Shown: positions 39,467 to 49,903, numbered from the stretch's first letter. The stretch is DNA of 64,000 bases from Chelatococcus albus (GCF_030067675.1 NZ_JASJEV010000006.1:186001-250000), one strand, 5' to 3'. Numbers and translations: made by a program. Notes: generated by a model from the letters alone, not told the origin.

Positions 39467-39867
39467 GGGCTCGTCTCGTCCGCACGGGCCGGTACCGTGG
39501 GCAGGCCTCCGCCCGCCCCGCCTTCCCTCCGGCCGGACCCGAGCCGTTCCGATGAAGCGAAACGCTTGCCGGGCAAGAGACTTTGCACTATGACGCGGCA
39601 TCCGAGGAGATGCCGCGCGGGGGGCGGCGCGGAAGAGGGTGCGGGTGACGCGCCCGTTTCGTGCTGCCGTGCGGCGTCCGCCGAGGATGACACGTCCCCG
39701 ACCATCGGTTCGATGCGCCGGCCCGCTTTCGAGAGCTGCCCACGGCACGATGCCGTGGGCCGGAAGCGGAAGCCCGCACGGTTCTTCCCACCGTGCGGCG
39801 CCGATCGGCGGGGGCGGCCCGCAACGCGAGCCGCCGGCGCACGCCATCTGTGGCGTTAGGAGAACTC
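39467..39867 (+). promoter_or_regulatory. rpsA leader region with two hairpins
   Basis: A 401-base gap without another gene. GCCCACGGC (39738-39746) and GCCGTGGGC (39752-39760) form a 9-bp stem with loop ACGAT. ACGCCA (39841-39846) and TGGCGT (39851-39856) form a 6-bp stem ending at the rpsA ribosome site TTAGGAG. S1 represses its own translation in E. coli through a structured leader; these hairpins could do the same. A promoter probably lies before 39700 but none is clear. Confidence 0.55.
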
Positions 39868-41571
39868 ATGTCCGTATCCGTCAATCGCGCCCCGACCCGT
39901 GAGGATTTTGCGGCGCTGCTCGAGGAATCCTTCAACGCGTCCGCGGCCTACGAGGGCACCGTCGTCAAGGGCACGGTGGTCGCGATCGAGAAGGACGTTG
40001 CCGTCATCGACATCGGCCTGAAAACCGAAGGCCGCGTGGCGCTGAAGGAATTCGTCGGCCCCGGCCGTGACCAGACGCTCAACGTCGGCGACGAGGTCGA
40101 GGTCTATCTCGAGCGTGTCGAGAACGCGCTCGGCGAGGCGGTGATCTCGCGCGACAAGGCGCGCCGCGAGGAGAGCTGGGTCAAGCTCGAGAAGGCCTTC
40201 GAGGCCAACGAGAAGGTCAACGGCGTCATCTTCAACCAGGTCAAGGGCGGGTACACGGTCGACCTCGACGGCGCCGTGGCGTTCCTGCCGCGCAGCCAGG
40301 TCGACATCCGTCCGGTGCGCGACGTCACCCCGCTCATGGGCGTGCCGCAGCCGTTCCAGATCCTGAAGATGGACCGTCGCCGCGGCAACATCGTCGTGTC
40401 GCGCCGTACGGTGCTCGAGGAGACGCGCGCCGAGGCTCGTTCCGAGCTCGTCGCCAACCTCGAGGAAGGTCAGGTCATCGACGGCGTCGTCAAGAACATC
40501 ACCGAGTACGGCGCCTTCGTCGACCTCGGCGGCATCGACGGCCTGCTCCATGTCACCGACATGGCGTGGAGGCGCGTCAACCACCCGAGCGAGGTCGTCA
40601 ACATCGGCCAGACCGTCAAGGTCAAGATCATCAAGATCAACCACGAGACGCACCGCATCTCGCTCGGCATCAAGCAGCTGCTGGCCGATCCGTGGGAGGG
40701 CATCGCCTCCCGCTACCCGGTCAACGCCCGCTTCAAGGGCCGCGTCACGAACATCACCGACTACGGCGCGTTCGTGGAGCTCGAGCCGGGCATCGAGGGA
40801 CTCATCCACGTCTCCGAGATGTCCTGGACGAAGAAGAACGTCCATCCCGGCAAGATCGTGTCGACCTCCCAGGAGGTCGAGGTGCAGATCCTCGAGGTCG
40901 ATCCGGTCAAGCGCCGCATCTCGCTCGGCCTCAAGCAGACCCTGCAGAACCCGTGGGATGCCTTCGCCGAGAAGTATCCGGCGGGCTCCGTGGTCGAGGG
41001 CGAGGTCAAGAACAAGACCGAGTTCGGCCTGTTCATCGGTCTCGACGGCGACGTGGACGGCATGGTCCATCTCTCCGACCTCGACTGGAACCGTCCGGGC
41101 GAGCAGGTCATCGAGGAGTTCAAGAAGGGCGACGTGGTCAAGGCGGTCGTTCTCGACGTCGACATCGAGAAGGAGCGCATCTCCCTCGGCATCAAGCAGC
41201 TCGAGGGTGACCCCTTCGCCGATGCCGGCGACGTCAAGAAGGGCGCCGTCGTGACCTGCGAGGTGCTCGAGGTGAAGGACTCCGGCATCGAGGTGAAGAT
41301 CGTCGACACGGACCTCACCTCGTTCATCCGCCGCGCCGAGCTCGCCCGTGACCGCTCGGAGCAGCGCCCCGAGCGCTTCGCCCCCGGCGAGAAGGTCGAC
41401 GCTCGCGTCGTCCAGTTCGACCGCAAGGCGCGCCGCATCCAGCTCTCCATCAAGGCCCTCGAGGTCGCGGAGGAGAAGGAGGCGATCGCCCAGTACGGCT
41501 CGACCGACTCGGGTGCCTCGCTCGGCGACATCCTCGGCGCCGCCCTCAAGCGCGCCAACGAGAAGAAGTGA
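39868..41571 (+). CDS. rpsA: 30S ribosomal protein S1
   Basis: A 567-residue mRNA-binding ribosomal protein with six S1 (OB-fold) repeats. The repeats show as [20 protein letters not shown], then [20 protein letters not shown] and [20 protein letters not shown], each followed by ISLGIKQL-type ends. Length is normal for the family. The start ATG 39868 follows TTAGGAG. In many alphaproteobacteria cmk precedes rpsA; here it does not, and a thioredoxin-fold isomerase gene is upstream instead. Confidence 0.97.
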   Translation: MSVSVNRAPTREDFAALLEESFNASAAYEGTVVKGTVVAIEKDVAVIDIGLKTEGRVALKEFVGPGRDQTLNVGDEVEVYLERVENALGEAVISRDKARREESWVKLEKAFEANEKVNGVIFNQVKGGYTVDLDGAVAFLPRSQVDIRPVRDVTPLMGVPQPFQILKMDRRRGNIVVSRRTVLEETRAEARSELVANLEEGQVIDGVVKNITEYGAFVDLGGIDGLLHVTDMAWRRVNHPSEVVNIGQTVKVKIIKINHETHRISLGIKQLLADPWEGIASRYPVNARFKGRVTNITDYGAFVELEPGIEGLIHVSEMSWTKKNVHPGKIVSTSQEVEVQILEVDPVKRRISLGLKQTLQNPWDAFAEKYPAGSVVEGEVKNKTEFGLFIGLDGDVDGMVHLSDLDWNRPGEQVIEEFKKGDVVKAVVLDVDIEKERISLGIKQLEGDPFADAGDVKKGAVVTCEVLEVKDSGIEVKIVDTDLTSFIRRAELARDRSEQRPERFAPGEKVDARVVQFDRKARRIQLSIKALEVAEEKEAIAQYGSTDSGASLGDILGAALKRANEKK

Positions 41572-41580
41572 CGCGTCGCC

Positions 41581-41628
41581 GGAGCATTCTCCGCCGAAGT
41601 GGACGCGGTTCGGCGAAGAGAATGCTCC
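41581..41628. repeat. Dispersed palindromic repeat, copy B
   Basis: GGAGCATTCTC (41581-41591) pairs perfectly with GAGAATGCTCC (41618-41628), and CGCCGAA (41592-41598) pairs with TTCGGCG (41609-41615), giving 18 paired bases with a two-base bulge. The centre reads GTGGACGCGG. It starts 10 bases after the rpsA stop. Copies A and C share the GAGCAT ends. Confidence 0.75.
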
Positions 41629-41647
41629 ATTCTCGCGAAGATGGACA

Positions 41648-41677
41648 CACTTCCCGATGCACGTGAATCGGGAAGTG
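41648..41677. repeat. Second palindrome after rpsA
   Basis: CACTTCCCGAT (41648-41658) and ATCGGGAAGTG (41667-41677) form a perfect 11-bp stem with an 8-base loop. It follows copy B by 19 bases; a further G/C-rich stem (CCGCGGC-CTGA-GCCGCGG) lies at about 41697-41714. Their tight succession suggests a structured 3' end. Confidence 0.7.
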
Positions 41678-41732
41678 CTGCAGCGTGACAGCCGGTCCGC
41701 GGCCTGAGCCGCGGGGCCGGTTCCCTCACAAG

Positions 41733-41763
41733 GCCCGCGCGGAGCCCCGCGCGGGCTTTCTTC
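41733..41763 (+). terminator. Rho-independent terminator of rpsA
   Basis: GCCCGCGCGG (41733-41742) and CCGCGCGGGC (41747-41756) form a perfect 10-bp stem with an AGCC loop, followed by TTTCTTCGT. It ends the rpsA transcript, after the palindromes above. Confidence 0.85.
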
Positions 41764-41846
41764 GTGCGGGCGTCTTTCGTGGCCACTCCGGGTTGCCGCT
41801 CGGGGCCCGCCGGGAGTAGTGTCCCGGCCTCTCGACGGAGTCCCCG

Positions 41847-42830
41847 ATGTCTCTCGACGCCGACCTTCTCGCGGACCGCCGCCGCTTGCGGCGCAAGCTG
41901 TCGCTGTGGCGCGTCGTCGCCTTCGCCGCCCTCATCGCCCTCGTGGTCGCCGGCGGCTGGGCGCTCGGCGGCCGCACCATCACGGCAGCCCAGAGCCAGA
42001 TCGCGCGCGTGAGGATCTCGGGCTTCATCGCCGGCGACCGGCGCACGCTCGACCTGCTCAAGAGCCTGCGCGATGCGCAGGGCGCGAAGGCGGTCCTCGT
42101 CACCATCGACAGCCCCGGCGGCACCACGACGGGCGCCGAGGCCCTCTACGACGCCCTGCGCCGCCTGTCCGAGAAGAAGCCGACGGTCGCCGTGGTGGAC
42201 GGCATGGCCGCCTCCGGCGGCTACATCGCCGCCCTCGGCACGGACCGCATCGTGGCGCGCGAGACCGCGCTCGTCGGCTCAATCGGCGTGCTGTTCCAAT
42301 ATCCCAATGTCGCGAGGCTGCTCGAGACCATCGGCGTCACGGTCGAGGCCGTGAAGTCGAGCCCCCTCAAGGCCGCGCCGAGCGGCTTCGAGCCGACCTC
42401 GCCCGAGGCGCGGGCGGCGCTCGAGAGCATCGTCAAGGACACCTACGAGTGGTTCAAGCGACTGGTCCGGGAGCGCCGCAGCTATGATGACACCGGCCTT
42501 GCCAGCGTTTCGGACGGGCGCATCTTCACCGGCCGCCAGGCGCTCGGGCTGAGGCTCGTCGACGAGATCGGCGGCGAGCGCGAGGCCATCGCCTGGCTGG
42601 AGCGCGAGAAGGGGATCGCCAAGGACCTGCCCGTGCGCGAATGGAAGCCGAGGTCCGACAGATCGGGCATCGGCCTGTGGTCGTCGCTCGCCGCCGGAGC
42701 CGCGGTCCTCGGCTATCCCGACCTCGCCGCCGCCCTCGATCGGGCCGCGGCGGCGAGCGACCTGGGGCGCCTTGACGGGCTCTTGGCGGTCTGGCACCCT
42801 TCGCTTGAAAAAGCATTGAATTATCAATGA
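41847..42830 (+). CDS. sppA: Signal peptide peptidase SppA, short form
   Basis: A 327-residue membrane-anchored serine protease of peptidase family S49, which degrades leftover signal peptides. Residues about 20-45 are the transmembrane anchor ([20 protein letters not shown]). The nucleophile is Ser123 in GMAASGGY and the general base is probably Lys170 in VEAVKSS, a spacing close to that of short SppA enzymes. ATG 41847 begins a hydrophilic start followed by the anchor. It lies 13 bases before ihfB and probably shares a promoter with it. Confidence 0.93.
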   Translation: MSLDADLLADRRRLRRKLSLWRVVAFAALIALVVAGGWALGGRTITAAQSQIARVRISGFIAGDRRTLDLLKSLRDAQGAKAVLVTIDSPGGTTTGAEALYDALRRLSEKKPTVAVVDGMAASGGYIAALGTDRIVARETALVGSIGVLFQYPNVARLLETIGVTVEAVKSSPLKAAPSGFEPTSPEARAALESIVKDTYEWFKRLVRERRSYDDTGLASVSDGRIFTGRQALGLRLVDEIGGEREAIAWLEREKGIAKDLPVREWKPRSDRSGIGLWSSLAAGAAVLGYPDLAAALDRAAAASDLGRLDGLLAVWHPSLEKALNYQ

Positions 42831-42843
42831 GCTAGGCGGGGCT

Positions 42844-43191
42844 ATGATCAAATCGGAACTCGTTCTGCGCATCGCCGAGCAGAATCCGCATCTCTACCAG
42901 CGCGATGTCGAGAACATCGTCAACGCCATCCTCGACGAGATCGCCAAGGCTCTCTCGCGCGGGGACCGTGTCGAGCTGCGCGGCTTCGGCGCCTTCTCCG
43001 TGAAGAAGCGGGAGGCGCGCACCGGCCGCAATCCGCGGACCGGCGAGGCCGTCGAGGTGGCCGAGAAGGTGATTCCGGTGTTCAAGACGGGGAAGGAGAT
43101 GCGCCTGCGCCTCAACAACGAGGGCCTCGCCGGCAAGTCGGGCGCCAAGCCGAAGGCGTCTCGCTCTTCGGCGACGGCCGCCGGAGCGTGA
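42844..43191 (+). CDS. ihfB: Integration host factor subunit beta
   Basis: A 115-residue HU-family protein that forms IHF with the alpha subunit and bends DNA sharply. The N-terminal helices ([21 protein letters not shown]) and the DNA-binding arm [14 protein letters not shown] with the intercalating proline fit IhfB. The C-terminal 20 residues ([19 protein letters not shown]) are a Lys/Ala/Ser-rich tail that is common in alphaproteobacteria. It is followed by the lapA-like gene after 13 bases. Confidence 0.95.
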   Translation: MIKSELVLRIAEQNPHLYQRDVENIVNAILDEIAKALSRGDRVELRGFGAFSVKKREARTGRNPRTGEAVEVAEKVIPVFKTGKEMRLRLNNEGLAGKSGAKPKASRSSATAAGA

Positions 43192-43204
43192 GACGGAGCG
43201 GTCG

Positions 43205-43534
43205 GTGAAGAGTCTCGTCAAGGCGCTGGTGCTCGTGCCCCTGGGGCTCGTGATCGTCCTGCTCGCGGTGGCGAACCGCGCGCCGGTGGTCCTCTCGCTC
43301 GACCCCTTCTCCGCCGAGGCGCCGGCGCTCAGCCTCACCCTTCCCCTGTTCCTCCTCCTCTTCGCCGCAGTCATGCTCGGCGTGCTCGTCGGCGGGGTGG
43401 CCGCCTGGCTCGCCCAGAGCAAGCACCGGCGGGCCGCACGCGCCGGCCGGCGCGACATGGAGCGCCTGCGGGCCGAGGCGGAGCGGCTCCGGGCAGCCGC
43501 CGGCGCGGCGCCGCCCGCCCGGCCGCACCCCTGA
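43205..43534 (+). CDS. LapA-domain (DUF1049) membrane protein
   Basis: A 109-residue inner-membrane protein with two hydrophobic helices (about residues 5-25 and 45-70) and a basic, heptad-like C-terminal cytoplasmic tail (RRDMERLRAEAERLRAAA). E. coli LapA acts with LapB in controlling lipopolysaccharide synthesis; the role in alphaproteobacteria is not settled. It starts with GTG 43205, between ihfB and the cyclodeaminase-family gene, in the common alphaproteobacterial order. Confidence 0.87.
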   Translation: MKSLVKALVLVPLGLVIVLLAVANRAPVVLSLDPFSAEAPALSLTLPLFLLLFAAVMLGVLVGGVAAWLAQSKHRRAARAGRRDMERLRAEAERLRAAAGAAPPARPHP

Positions 43535-43669
43535 TCGGCGCGCCCGGGAGGCCGGAGCCGGTTGCGCCGGCGCTCGAGGTCGGCGCCAGGCGGGCCGGTC
43601 CGAAACCCTCGTCACCGAGGCGCGCCGCCTGGCCGGCCGCGTCACGCCATCAGTAACCGGGAGATTGCC

Positions 43670-44635
43670 ATGCGCGTCGTCAGCGCGGACGAGATCGATC
43701 GTGCGCTCACCTTTCCCGTCCTCATCGATGCGCTCGGCGCGGCCTTCGCCGGGGACGTCGTCACGCCGGTGCGCCACCATCACGAGGTGGAGAGCAGGGG
43801 CGCGCACGGCACGCTGCTCCTGATGCCGGCCTGGACGGGGGCGGCCGCCTCCGAGGCCTATCTCGGCGTCAAGATCGTCACCGTCTTCCCCGACAACGCG
43901 GCGCGCAGCCTGCCGAGCGTGCTCGGCACCTATCTTCTCATGGACGGGCAGACGGGCAGGCCCCTCGCCGCCCTCGACGGCACGCGCCTGACGCTGTGGC
44001 GCACGGCCTGTGCGTCGGCGCTTGCCTCCCGCTACCTGTCGCGCGCCGACGCGCGCCATCTCGTCATGGTCGGGGCGGGTGCGCTCGCCCCCTTCATGGT
44101 GCGGGCGCATGCCGCAGTGCGGCCGATCGAGCGGGTGACGCTGTGGACGCGGCGGCGCGAGGCGGCCGAACAGCTCGCCGCCAGGTTCGCGGGCGAGGCC
44201 TTCGCCGTTTCGGTCGCCGACGATCTCGAGGCGGCGGTGCGCCAGGCCGATGTCATCTCCTGCGCCACGCTGTCGACGGAGCCGATCGTGCGCGGGGCAT
44301 GGCTGAAGCCGGGCGCCCATCTCGACCTCGTCGGCGCGTTCAACCTCAAGATGCGCGAGGCGGACGCCACCGCGCTGCAATGCGCCAATGTCTTCATCGA
44401 TACGGACGCCGCGCGCACGGAGGGCGGCGACGTGGCGCTCGGCCTCGAGGCGGGCGCCATCACCGACGCGGATGTTTGCGCCGACCTCTTCGCCCTCTGC
44501 CGCGGGCGGCATCGCGGAAGGGCGTTGGCCGACGAGATCACCCTGTTCAAGTCTGTCGGCACGGCGATCGAGGATCTCGCCGCCGCCATGCTGGTCTGGC
44601 AGCGGCTCGGGCAGGCTGCTGAAGCCGCGAACTGA
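43670..44635 (+). CDS. Ornithine cyclodeaminase / mu-crystallin family protein
   Basis: A 321-residue NAD(P)-dependent enzyme of the ornithine cyclodeaminase/mu-crystallin family. The segment GVKIVTVFPDNAARSLPSVL, the substrate-binding GTRLTLWRTACASALA, the dinucleotide site VMVGAGALAPFMVRAH and the conserved aspartate in LVGAFNLKMREAD are visible. Related enzymes act as ornithine cyclodeaminase, alanine dehydrogenase or ketimine reductase; the sequence does not tell which. The start ATG 43670 has GGGAGA upstream. This gene is an extra between lapA and trpF. Confidence 0.85.
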   Translation: MRVVSADEIDRALTFPVLIDALGAAFAGDVVTPVRHHHEVESRGAHGTLLLMPAWTGAAASEAYLGVKIVTVFPDNAARSLPSVLGTYLLMDGQTGRPLAALDGTRLTLWRTACASALASRYLSRADARHLVMVGAGALAPFMVRAHAAVRPIERVTLWTRRREAAEQLAARFAGEAFAVSVADDLEAAVRQADVISCATLSTEPIVRGAWLKPGAHLDLVGAFNLKMREADATALQCANVFIDTDAARTEGGDVALGLEAGAITDADVCADLFALCRGRHRGRALADEITLFKSVGTAIEDLAAAMLVWQRLGQAAEAAN

Positions 44636-44686
44636 GGCATTGCGCGTGGTGGACAAGCCGCGCGCGTCGTGCAACCTGCTGGCCCA

Positions 44687-45379
44687 ATGTCGCTTCTCGT
44701 CAAGATCTGTGGGTTGAACACCGCCGAGGCCGTCGATGCCGCGCTCGACGCCGGTGCCGATCTCATCGGGCTCGTGTTCTTTCCGAAGAGCCCCCGCCAC
44801 GTCGACCTGCAGGCGGCCCGCATGCTCGCGGCGCGGGCGCGCGAGCGCGCCGAGGTGGTGGCGCTCACCGTCGATGCCGACGACGCCACGCTCGGCGATA
44901 TCGTGGAGGCCGTGCATCCCGACTGGCTGCAGCTGCACGGGCGGGAGACGCCCGACCGCGTCGCCGCCATTGGCGCCGTTCATGGCATCCCCGTGATGAA
45001 GGCCGTCGGCATCGCGACCGCCGAGGACGTCGCCGTGGTGCACAGCTACATGGTCGCGGCTGACCGCCTGCTCCTCGACGCCAAGCCCCCGCCGGGGGGC
45101 GAGCTTCCCGGCGGCAACGGCCTGCCCTTCGACTGGCGGCTCGTGGCGGGCCTTGACCTCGAAAAGCCCTTCATGCTGTCAGGGGGACTGCGGCCCGAGA
45201 ACGTGGCCGAAGCCATCCGTCTCGTCGGGACGAGCGCCTCCTTCGCTGGCGTCGACGTGTCGTCGGGGGTGGAGAGCGCGCCCGGGCAGAAGGATCCCGA
45301 GCGCATTCGCGCCTTCGTCGCCGCCGTCCGCGCGGCGGATGCGGCGCGCGGAGAAACACGGAAAGGTCGGGTCGCGTGA
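44687..45379 (+). CDS. trpF: Phosphoribosylanthranilate isomerase
   Basis: A 230-residue TIM-barrel enzyme of tryptophan synthesis. The N-terminal [21 protein letters not shown] holds the catalytic Cys; VDADDATL carries the acid; and the end [18 protein letters not shown] binds phosphate. The ATG at 44687 starts MSLLVKICG. Its stop overlaps the trpB start (GTGA), so trpF, trpB and trpA form a coupled operon. Here trpF is with trpBA, away from trpEGDC, as in other alphaproteobacteria. Confidence 0.96.
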   Translation: MSLLVKICGLNTAEAVDAALDAGADLIGLVFFPKSPRHVDLQAARMLAARARERAEVVALTVDADDATLGDIVEAVHPDWLQLHGRETPDRVAAIGAVHGIPVMKAVGIATAEDVAVVHSYMVAADRLLLDAKPPPGGELPGGNGLPFDWRLVAGLDLEKPFMLSGGLRPENVAEAIRLVGTSASFAGVDVSSGVESAPGQKDPERIRAFVAAVRAADAARGETRKGRVA

Positions 45380-46623
45380 ACAGTCTTGCGCCGAACTCCT
45401 ATCGGACCGGGCCCGACGAGCGCGGGCATTTCGGCATCTTCGGCGGCCGTTTCGTCGCCGAGACGCTGATGCCCGTCATCCTGGAGGTCGAGAAGGCCTA
45501 TGCCGCCGCCAAGGCCGACCCGGCCTTCCGGGCGGAGATGGACGCCCATCTCGCGACCTATGTCGGCCGGCCGAGCCCGCTCTATTTCGCCGAACGCCTG
45601 ACCGAGCATGTCCGTGCCGTCGCGGCGGGGCAGGGCCGCGACGGTGGTGCCAAGATATACCTGAAGCGCGAGGAGCTGAACCACACCGGCTCCCACAAGG
45701 TCAACAACGTGCTCGGCCAGATCATGCTGGCGCGGCGCATGGGCAAGAGGCGCATCATCGCCGAGACAGGCGCCGGCCAGCACGGCGTGGCGACGGCGAC
45801 GCTGTGCGCCCGCTTCGGCCTCGACTGCGTGGTCTACATGGGCGCCGTCGACGTCGAGCGGCAGAAGCCCAACGTCTTCCGCATGAAGATGCTCGGCGCC
45901 GAGGTCGTGCCGGTGCAGTCCGGCTCGAAGACGCTGAAGGACGCCATGAACGAGGCGTTGCGCGACTGGGTGACCAATGTCGCCAACACCTTCTACTGCA
46001 TCGGCACGGTGGCCGGGCCGCATCCCTATCCGGCCATGGTGCGCGACTTCCAGGCGGTGATCGGCCGCGAGGTGCGCGAGCAGCTCCAGGCGGTCGAGGG
46101 TCGCCTGCCGGACAGCCTCGTCGCCTGCGTCGGCGGCGGTTCCAACGCCATGGGGCTGTTCCATCCCTTCCTCGACGACCGCAGCGTCGAGATCTACGGC
46201 GTCGAGGCCGCCGGCCACGGCCTCGAGACCGGGCAGCACGCAGCCTCCCTCACCGGCGGGCGGCCGGGCGTCCTGCACGGCAACCGCACCTATCTCCTCA
46301 TGGACGGCGACGGGCAGATCACGGAAGCCCACTCCATCTCGGCCGGCCTCGACTATCCGGGCATCGGCCCGGAGCACGCCTGGCTGCACGAGACCGGCCG
46401 CGCCACCTATCTCTCGGCGACCGATGCGGAGGCGCTCGAGGCCTTCCAGCTTCTGTCGAAGCTCGAAGGCATCATTCCGGCGCTCGAATCCGCCCATGCG
46501 CTCGCCAAGGTGGTGACGCTCGCGCCGCAGAAACCGAAGGACCACCTCATGGTCGTGAACCTGTCCGGCCGCGGCGACAAGGACGTGCCGCAGGTGGCGG
46601 AGATCCTGGGGAGCAGCCTGTGA
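45376..46623 (+). CDS. trpB: Tryptophan synthase beta chain
   Basis: A 415-residue PLP enzyme that joins indole and serine. The PLP lysine is in [15 protein letters not shown], with [13 protein letters not shown] and the GGGSNAMG phosphate loop. GTG 45376 overlaps the trpF stop; its own stop overlaps the trpA start by one base (TGATG). The partner alpha chain follows and the two form the alpha2-beta2 complex. Confidence 0.97.
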   Translation: MNSLAPNSYRTGPDERGHFGIFGGRFVAETLMPVILEVEKAYAAAKADPAFRAEMDAHLATYVGRPSPLYFAERLTEHVRAVAAGQGRDGGAKIYLKREELNHTGSHKVNNVLGQIMLARRMGKRRIIAETGAGQHGVATATLCARFGLDCVVYMGAVDVERQKPNVFRMKMLGAEVVPVQSGSKTLKDAMNEALRDWVTNVANTFYCIGTVAGPHPYPAMVRDFQAVIGREVREQLQAVEGRLPDSLVACVGGGSNAMGLFHPFLDDRSVEIYGVEAAGHGLETGQHAASLTGGRPGVLHGNRTYLLMDGDGQITEAHSISAGLDYPGIGPEHAWLHETGRATYLSATDAEALEAFQLLSKLEGIIPALESAHALAKVVTLAPQKPKDHLMVVNLSGRGDKDVPQVAEILGSSL

Positions 46624-47495
46624 TGAGCCGTATCGACCGCCGCTTCGCCGCCGTCCGCGCCGAGGGCCGGGCCGCGCTCGTGACCTTCGTCATGGGCGGC
46701 GACCCTGACCTCGCGACCTCGCTCGCCCTCGTCAAGGCGCTGCCGGCGGCGGGCGCCGACATCATCGAGATCGGCATGCCCTTCACCGATCCCATGGCCG
46801 ACGGGCCGGCGATCCAGGCCGCAGGCCTGCGCGCGCTGAAGCAGGGCACGACGCTCGCCAGGACGCTCGACCTGGTGCGCGCCTTCCGCGGCGGCGACGG
46901 CGACACGCCGGTCATCCTGATGGGCTACTACAATCCCATCTACATCTACGGCGTCGAGCGCTTCCTCGCCGACGCCCGGGCCGCCGGCGTCGACGGGCTC
47001 ATCGTCGTCGATCTGCCGCCCGAGGAGGACGAGGAGCTGTGCCTGCCGGCGCTGCGGGCGGGCCTTTCCTTCATCCGCCTCGCCACGCCGACGACCGACG
47101 ACCTGCGCCTGCCCGCCGTGCTCGCGAACACGAGCGGTTTCGTCTATTACGTCTCGATCACCGGCATCACCGGGGCTCGCACGCCGGATTTCACCGAAGT
47201 GGCGGCCGCCGTTGACCGGATCAAGCGCCATACCCACCTTCCCGTTGTGGTCGGGTTCGGCGTCAAGAGCGGTGCGCATGCGGCCGCCGTCGCCCGCGGG
47301 GCGGACGGCGTCGTCGTCGGCTCCGCCCTCGTCGAGGCGCTGCGCCGTTCGCTGGACGGCGAGGAGCGCGCGACGGCGGGCACGGTGCCGGCCGTCACCA
47401 CGCTCGTCGCCGAACTCGCCGCAGGCGTGCGTTCGGTGGCGGGCGGCAACGGTCAGCCGCCGGCGGATGGCTCGCATCTGCTGGAAGAGGTCTGA
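46623..47495 (+). CDS. trpA: Tryptophan synthase alpha chain
   Basis: A 290-residue TIM barrel that cleaves indole-3-glycerol phosphate to indole. It has the catalytic glutamate in [16 protein letters not shown] and the aspartate in [13 protein letters not shown], with [20 protein letters not shown] as phosphate site. The ATG shares one base with the trpB stop. The C-terminal 20 residues are more polar than in E. coli. Confidence 0.97.
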   Translation: MSRIDRRFAAVRAEGRAALVTFVMGGDPDLATSLALVKALPAAGADIIEIGMPFTDPMADGPAIQAAGLRALKQGTTLARTLDLVRAFRGGDGDTPVILMGYYNPIYIYGVERFLADARAAGVDGLIVVDLPPEEDEELCLPALRAGLSFIRLATPTTDDLRLPAVLANTSGFVYYVSITGITGARTPDFTEVAAAVDRIKRHTHLPVVVGFGVKSGAHAAAVARGADGVVVGSALVEALRRSLDGEERATAGTVPAVTTLVAELAAGVRSVAGGNGQPPADGSHLLEEV

Positions 47496-47609
47496 CGGCG
47501 ACGTGTTGAACTCACGGGTCGGTCCCGGCGGAGGCGAGCAGGCCGTCGGAAGCGACCCCATGTGCCGCGGAACGCGCCTCGTGCCGCGGCTCGATCAGGA
47601 TCGAATGTC

Positions 47610-48515
47610 ATGAACTGGATCTCCGACGTCGTCCGGCCCAAGATCAAGACGCTGTTCAAGCGCGAGGTGCCGGAGAACCTGTGGATCAAGTGCCCGGAGA
47701 CCGGGCAGATGGTCTTCCACAAGGACGTGGAGCAGAACCTCTTCGTCATTCCGGGCTCCAACTACCACCTGCGCATGGGGGCGCTGCCGCGCCTGCGCGC
47801 CTTCTTCGACGACGCGAAGTGGGAGGATGTCGCCCTTCCCGAGGTGCCGGCCGATCCGCTCAAGTTCCGCGACGAGAAGCGCTATGCCGACCGCATCCGC
47901 GACGCGCGCGCCAAGACGGGGGCGCAGGATGCGGTGAAGGTCGGCGTCGGCACGGTCGAGGGCACGCCGGTGACGGCGGCCGTGCAGGACTTCGACTTCA
48001 TGGGCGGTTCGCTCGGCATGGCGGCGGGCGAGGCGATCATCACCGGCATGGAGACGGCGGTTGCCCGGCGCACGCCCTTCGTGCTGTTCGTCTCCTCCGG
48101 CGGGGCGCGCATGCAGGAGGGTATCCTGTCCCTCATGCAGATGCCGCGCACGACGGTCGCCGTGCGTCGCCTGCGCGAGGCGCGGCTGCCCTATATCGTC
48201 GTGCTCACCAACCCGACGACGGGCGGCGTCACGGCCTCATACGCCATGCTGGGCGACGTGCACATCGCCGAGCCCGGTGCCCTCATCGGCTTCGCCGGCC
48301 CGCGCGTCATCGAGCAGACCATCCGCGAGAAGCTGCCCGAGGGCTTCCAGCGCTCGGAATATCTCAAGGATCACGGCATGGTGGACATGGTGGTGCACCG
48401 GCACGACCTGCGCCCGACCATCGCCCGTCTGTGCCGGCTGTTCATGAAGCAGCCGAAGCCAGCGCTCACCGGCCGTACTGCGGATCTGCCCCTCCTCGAC
48501 GCAGCGGCCGAGTGA
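47610..48515 (+). CDS. accD: Acetyl-CoA carboxylase carboxyltransferase subunit beta
   Basis: A 301-residue subunit that, with AccA, transfers carboxyl from biotin to acetyl-CoA in fatty-acid synthesis. The crotonase-like core has [26 protein letters not shown] and [16 protein letters not shown]. The N-terminal segment that forms a four-cysteine zinc ribbon in E. coli has only one cysteine here ([19 protein letters not shown]). ATG 47610 starts [12 protein letters not shown]. It lies before folC, the usual pairing. Confidence 0.95.
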   Translation: MNWISDVVRPKIKTLFKREVPENLWIKCPETGQMVFHKDVEQNLFVIPGSNYHLRMGALPRLRAFFDDAKWEDVALPEVPADPLKFRDEKRYADRIRDARAKTGAQDAVKVGVGTVEGTPVTAAVQDFDFMGGSLGMAAGEAIITGMETAVARRTPFVLFVSSGGARMQEGILSLMQMPRTTVAVRRLREARLPYIVVLTNPTTGGVTASYAMLGDVHIAEPGALIGFAGPRVIEQTIREKLPEGFQRSEYLKDHGMVDMVVHRHDLRPTIARLCRLFMKQPKPALTGRTADLPLLDAAAE

Positions 48516-48561
48516 CGGCCGGGCTTCGATCCCGACTTCCCTCCGACGGACGGTGGCGCCG

Positions 48562-49881
48562 ATGGAGTCCTCCGACGCCCTGCTGGCGCGCTTCCTGGCG
48601 CTGCATCCGAAGACGATCGACCTGTCGCTCGGGCGCATCGAGCGCCTGCTCGCCGCGCTCGGCCATCCCGAGCGGCGCCTGCCGCCGGTCATCCATGTCG
48701 GCGGCACCAACGGCAAGGGCTCGACCATCGCCTTCATGCGCGCGATCCTCGAGGCGGCGGGCCTCGTGGTGCATGTCTACACCTCGCCCCATCTCGTGCG
48801 CTTCCACGAGCGCATCCGCCTCGGCCGGCCGGGCGGCGGGCGCTATGTCGACGAGGAGCGCCTCGTCGCCGTGCTGCGCCGCTGCGAGGAGGTGAATGCC
48901 GGCGAGCCGATCACCGTCTTCGAGATCACCACGGCGGCGGCCTTCGTGCTCTTCGCCGAGACGCCCGCCGACGTGCTGCTGCTCGAGGTGGGCCTCGGCG
49001 GCCGGTATGACGCGACCAACGTCGTCGACGATCCCGCGGCGGCCGTGGTGACGCCCGTCTCGATGGATCACGCCGACTATCTCGGCGACACGGTCGCGCT
49101 CATCGCCGCCGAGAAGGCGGGCATCTTCAAGCCCGGCGTGCCCGCGATCGTGGCGCCGCAGGAGCTCGAGGCGGGGGCCGTCCTCGAGGCCCATGCCGAC
49201 CGCATCGGCGCACGCCTCCTCATGGGCGGGCAGGATTTTTCCGTGCATGAGGAGGGCGGCCGGCTCGTCTATCAGGACGAGCACGGCCTGCTCGATCTGC
49301 CCCTGCCGCGCCTCGTCGGGCGCCATCAGCAGATCAACGCCGGCACCGCCATCGCGGCGCTCAGGGCGGCGGGCTTCGGCCGCCTGCCGGTCTCGGCCTT
49401 CGAGACGGGGCTCCTCAAGGCCGAGTGGCCGGCGCGCATGCAGCGCCTCGCGCGTGGCCAGCTGCCGGAACTGGCGCCGGCCGGTGCCGAGATCTGGCTC
49501 GACGGCGCGCACAATCCCGACGGTGGGCGCGTCGTCGCCAGCGCCATGGCCGAGCTCGAGGAGCGCAGCCCCGCCCCGCTCGTCCTCGTCGTCGGCATGC
49601 TGGGCACCAAGGACGCCGACGGCTTCCTGAAGCCCTTCGCCGGTCTCGCGCGCGAGCTTCTCGCCGTGCCCATTCCGAGCCAGCTCGCCGCCCGCCCCGC
49701 AGAGGAGGTGGCCGAGATCGCGCGCAACGTCGGCCTCACGGCCACCGTGCACGCCAGCGTCGAGGCGGCGCTCGCCGCCCTCAACGGCTTCGTCTGGGAG
49801 CGTCCGCCGCGCATCCTGATCACCGGCTCGCTCTATCTCGCGGGCGACGTGCTGGCGGCAAACGGCACCCCGCCGCAATGA
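48562..49881 (+). CDS. folC: Bifunctional folylpolyglutamate synthase/dihydrofolate synthase
   Basis: A 439-residue Mur-ligase-fold enzyme that adds glutamate to dihydropteroate and folates. The P-loop is HVGGTNGKGSTIAFM; VGLGGRYDATN and PVSMDHADYLGDT carry metal and folate contacts; the C-terminal domain has IWLDGAHNPDGGR. Two starts are possible, GTG 48553 and ATG 48562; I chose the ATG. It ends 22 bases from the convergent hemW. Confidence 0.95.
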   Translation: MESSDALLARFLALHPKTIDLSLGRIERLLAALGHPERRLPPVIHVGGTNGKGSTIAFMRAILEAAGLVVHVYTSPHLVRFHERIRLGRPGGGRYVDEERLVAVLRRCEEVNAGEPITVFEITTAAAFVLFAETPADVLLLEVGLGGRYDATNVVDDPAAAVVTPVSMDHADYLGDTVALIAAEKAGIFKPGVPAIVAPQELEAGAVLEAHADRIGARLLMGGQDFSVHEEGGRLVYQDEHGLLDLPLPRLVGRHQQINAGTAIAALRAAGFGRLPVSAFETGLLKAEWPARMQRLARGQLPELAPAGAEIWLDGAHNPDGGRVVASAMAELEERSPAPLVLVVGMLGTKDADGFLKPFAGLARELLAVPIPSQLAARPAEEVAEIARNVGLTATVHASVEAALAALNGFVWERPPRILITGSLYLAGDVLAANGTPPQ

Positions 49882-49903
49882 CGCCCCTCGCGCGGCGCGC
49901 GGG

